The notes below the pieces were generated by a model that was not told the DNA's origin, did no database searches, and saw only the letters and a program-made list of their open reading frames with translations. From positions 1-51,402 of the forward strand of contig JAZSDU010000050.1 in the NCBI GenBank assembly GCA_045531335.1: a stretch of DNA of 51,402 nt, given 5' to 3'. The position numbers were made by a program, and so were the translations under genes. Positions 50,780 to 51,402 of the stretch are shown piece by piece (position 1 is the stretch's first letter; the number at the start of each line of letters is the position of its first letter). The DNA comes from CAG-452 sp045531335 (GTDB taxonomy: Bacteria > Bacillota > Clostridia > TANB77 > CAG-508).

Positions 50780-51402
50780 ATGATAAAAATAACATTAAAA
50801 GACAATTCAGTATTAGAAGTAGAAGAAAATTTAAGCGTACTAGAAATAGCAAAAAAAATAAGTGAAGGATTAGCAAGAGTAGCAACTGCAGCAGAAATAG
50901 ATGGAGAAGTTGTAGATTTAAGAACAATTGTAAACAAAGATTGTTCATTAAATATACTAACATTTGAAAGCGATTTAAATGGTAAAAAAGCATATTGGCA
51001 TACAACATCACACATAATGGCACAAGCTGTAAAAAGATTATTTCCAGATGTTAAATTTGCAATAGGACCAAGTATTGACAATGGTTTCTATTATGATTTT
51101 GATGTAGAAAAACCTTTTACAGAAGAAGATAAAGTAAAAATAGAAGAAGAAATGAAAAAAATAATTAAGGAAGATTTAGAAGTTGAAAGATTTGAACTTC
51201 CAAGAGCAGAAGCATTAAAATTAATGAGCGATGCAGGTGAAGACTACAAGGTAGAATTAATAAATGAATTACCAGAAGATTCAATAATTTCTTTCTATAA
51301 ACAAGGTGACTTTACAGATTTATGTGCAGGACCACACCTATTAAGCACAGGCAAAGTAAAAGCTGTAAAGATACTTTCTTCTTCAGGTGCATATTGGAGA
51401 GG
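50780..51402 (+). CDS. thrS: Threonyl-tRNA synthetase, N-terminal part (cut by the window end)
   Basis: 207 residues are visible. The TGS domain (about residues 1-62) is followed by the editing domain with HTTSHIMAQAV (HxxxH) and the PSIDNGFYYDFD block, then FTDLCAGPHL with the editing Cys and His. The catalytic core lies beyond the window. ATG 50780 after AAAGGAGAG. Downstream of a T-box, two genes and a REP gap, so probably T-box controlled, though the gap could hold a further promoter. Confidence 0.95.
   Translation, partial: MIKITLKDNSVLEVEENLSVLEIAKKISEGLARVATAAEIDGEVVDLRTIVNKDCSLNILTFESDLNGKKAYWHTTSHIMAQAVKRLFPDVKFAIGPSIDNGFYYDFDVEKPFTEEDKVKIEEEMKKIIKEDLEVERFELPRAEALKLMSDAGEDYKVELINELPEDSIISFYKQGDFTDLCAGPHLLSTGKVKAVKILSSSGAYWR

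Overview
This is a low-GC window with AGA-dominated arginine, AT-rich codons, several TTG/GTG starts and strong purine-rich ribosome binding sites. Gene order is that of an endospore-forming member of the Bacillota, most likely an uncultured clostridium. Sporulation genes are spread through it: spoVM, spoIIAA-spoIIAB-sigF, sigK and a spore photoproduct lyase. There is no prophage, CRISPR array, tRNA or rRNA gene in view.

Layout: 81-4529 is the alpha operon (map, infA, rpmJ, rpsM, rpsK, rpsD, rpoA, rplQ). 4571-5540 holds repeats and a REP-associated transposase. 6140-10677 carries rlmN, a PP2C phosphatase, the PASTA kinase prkC and rpe. 10780-13660 has a bactofilin-like membrane protein and nth (minus strand), a 49-residue membrane protein, spoVM, and rpmB (minus strand). 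14002-17469 has comF, a KAP-type NTPase and a left-handed beta-helix acyltransferase. 17671-19218 is the spoIIA operon. 19362-23434 is miaB-mutS. 23522-26015 has a Cys-rich miniprotein, a 6S-like RNA and a prepilin-like LRR protein. 26138-34005 has prmC, a shortened whiA, hemW and the HrcA heat-shock cluster (hrcA, grpE, dnaK, dnaJ) behind two CIRCE-like operators. 34211-38776 has a Thg1-like protein, rsmE, a membrane protein with an AT-hook-like tail, yicC, remA, rpoZ, gmk and yhbY. 39073-43007 is priA-def-fmt. 43307-47393 has a DUF368 protein, splB, two orphan small genes, tspO and sigK. 47607-51402 has pgi and a T-box-controlled unit of a GNAT gene, a DUF84 NTPase gene and thrS, which is cut by the window end.

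The main discovery is that every native gene that looks frameshifted is broken in the same way. At ten places (prkC, a 49-aa membrane protein, sigF, dnaJ, three in priA, the DUF368 gene on the minus strand, sigK, yjjX-like) an in-frame CGG codon sits where a conserved glycine is expected. Skipping the C (+1) and reading GGN as Gly restores a full-length protein. I scanned all CGG triplets. Outside these ten, the only in-frame CGG lies in an orphan, probably foreign, small gene at 45791-46048. CGG therefore looks like an unassigned codon that triggers, or is read as, a +1 frameshift giving glycine (C-GGN). This would be a genome-wide recoding system rather than a set of pseudogenes.

A second theme is repeats. 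There are about 20 short GC-rich palindromes (TGTAGGGGTCGC...GCGACCC type). Five lie inside reading frames, in prmC (two), hemW and the REP-associated transposase itself (two), where they encode an inserted peptide such as VGVALLGDP. Three further families of hairpin elements occupy the intergenic gaps.
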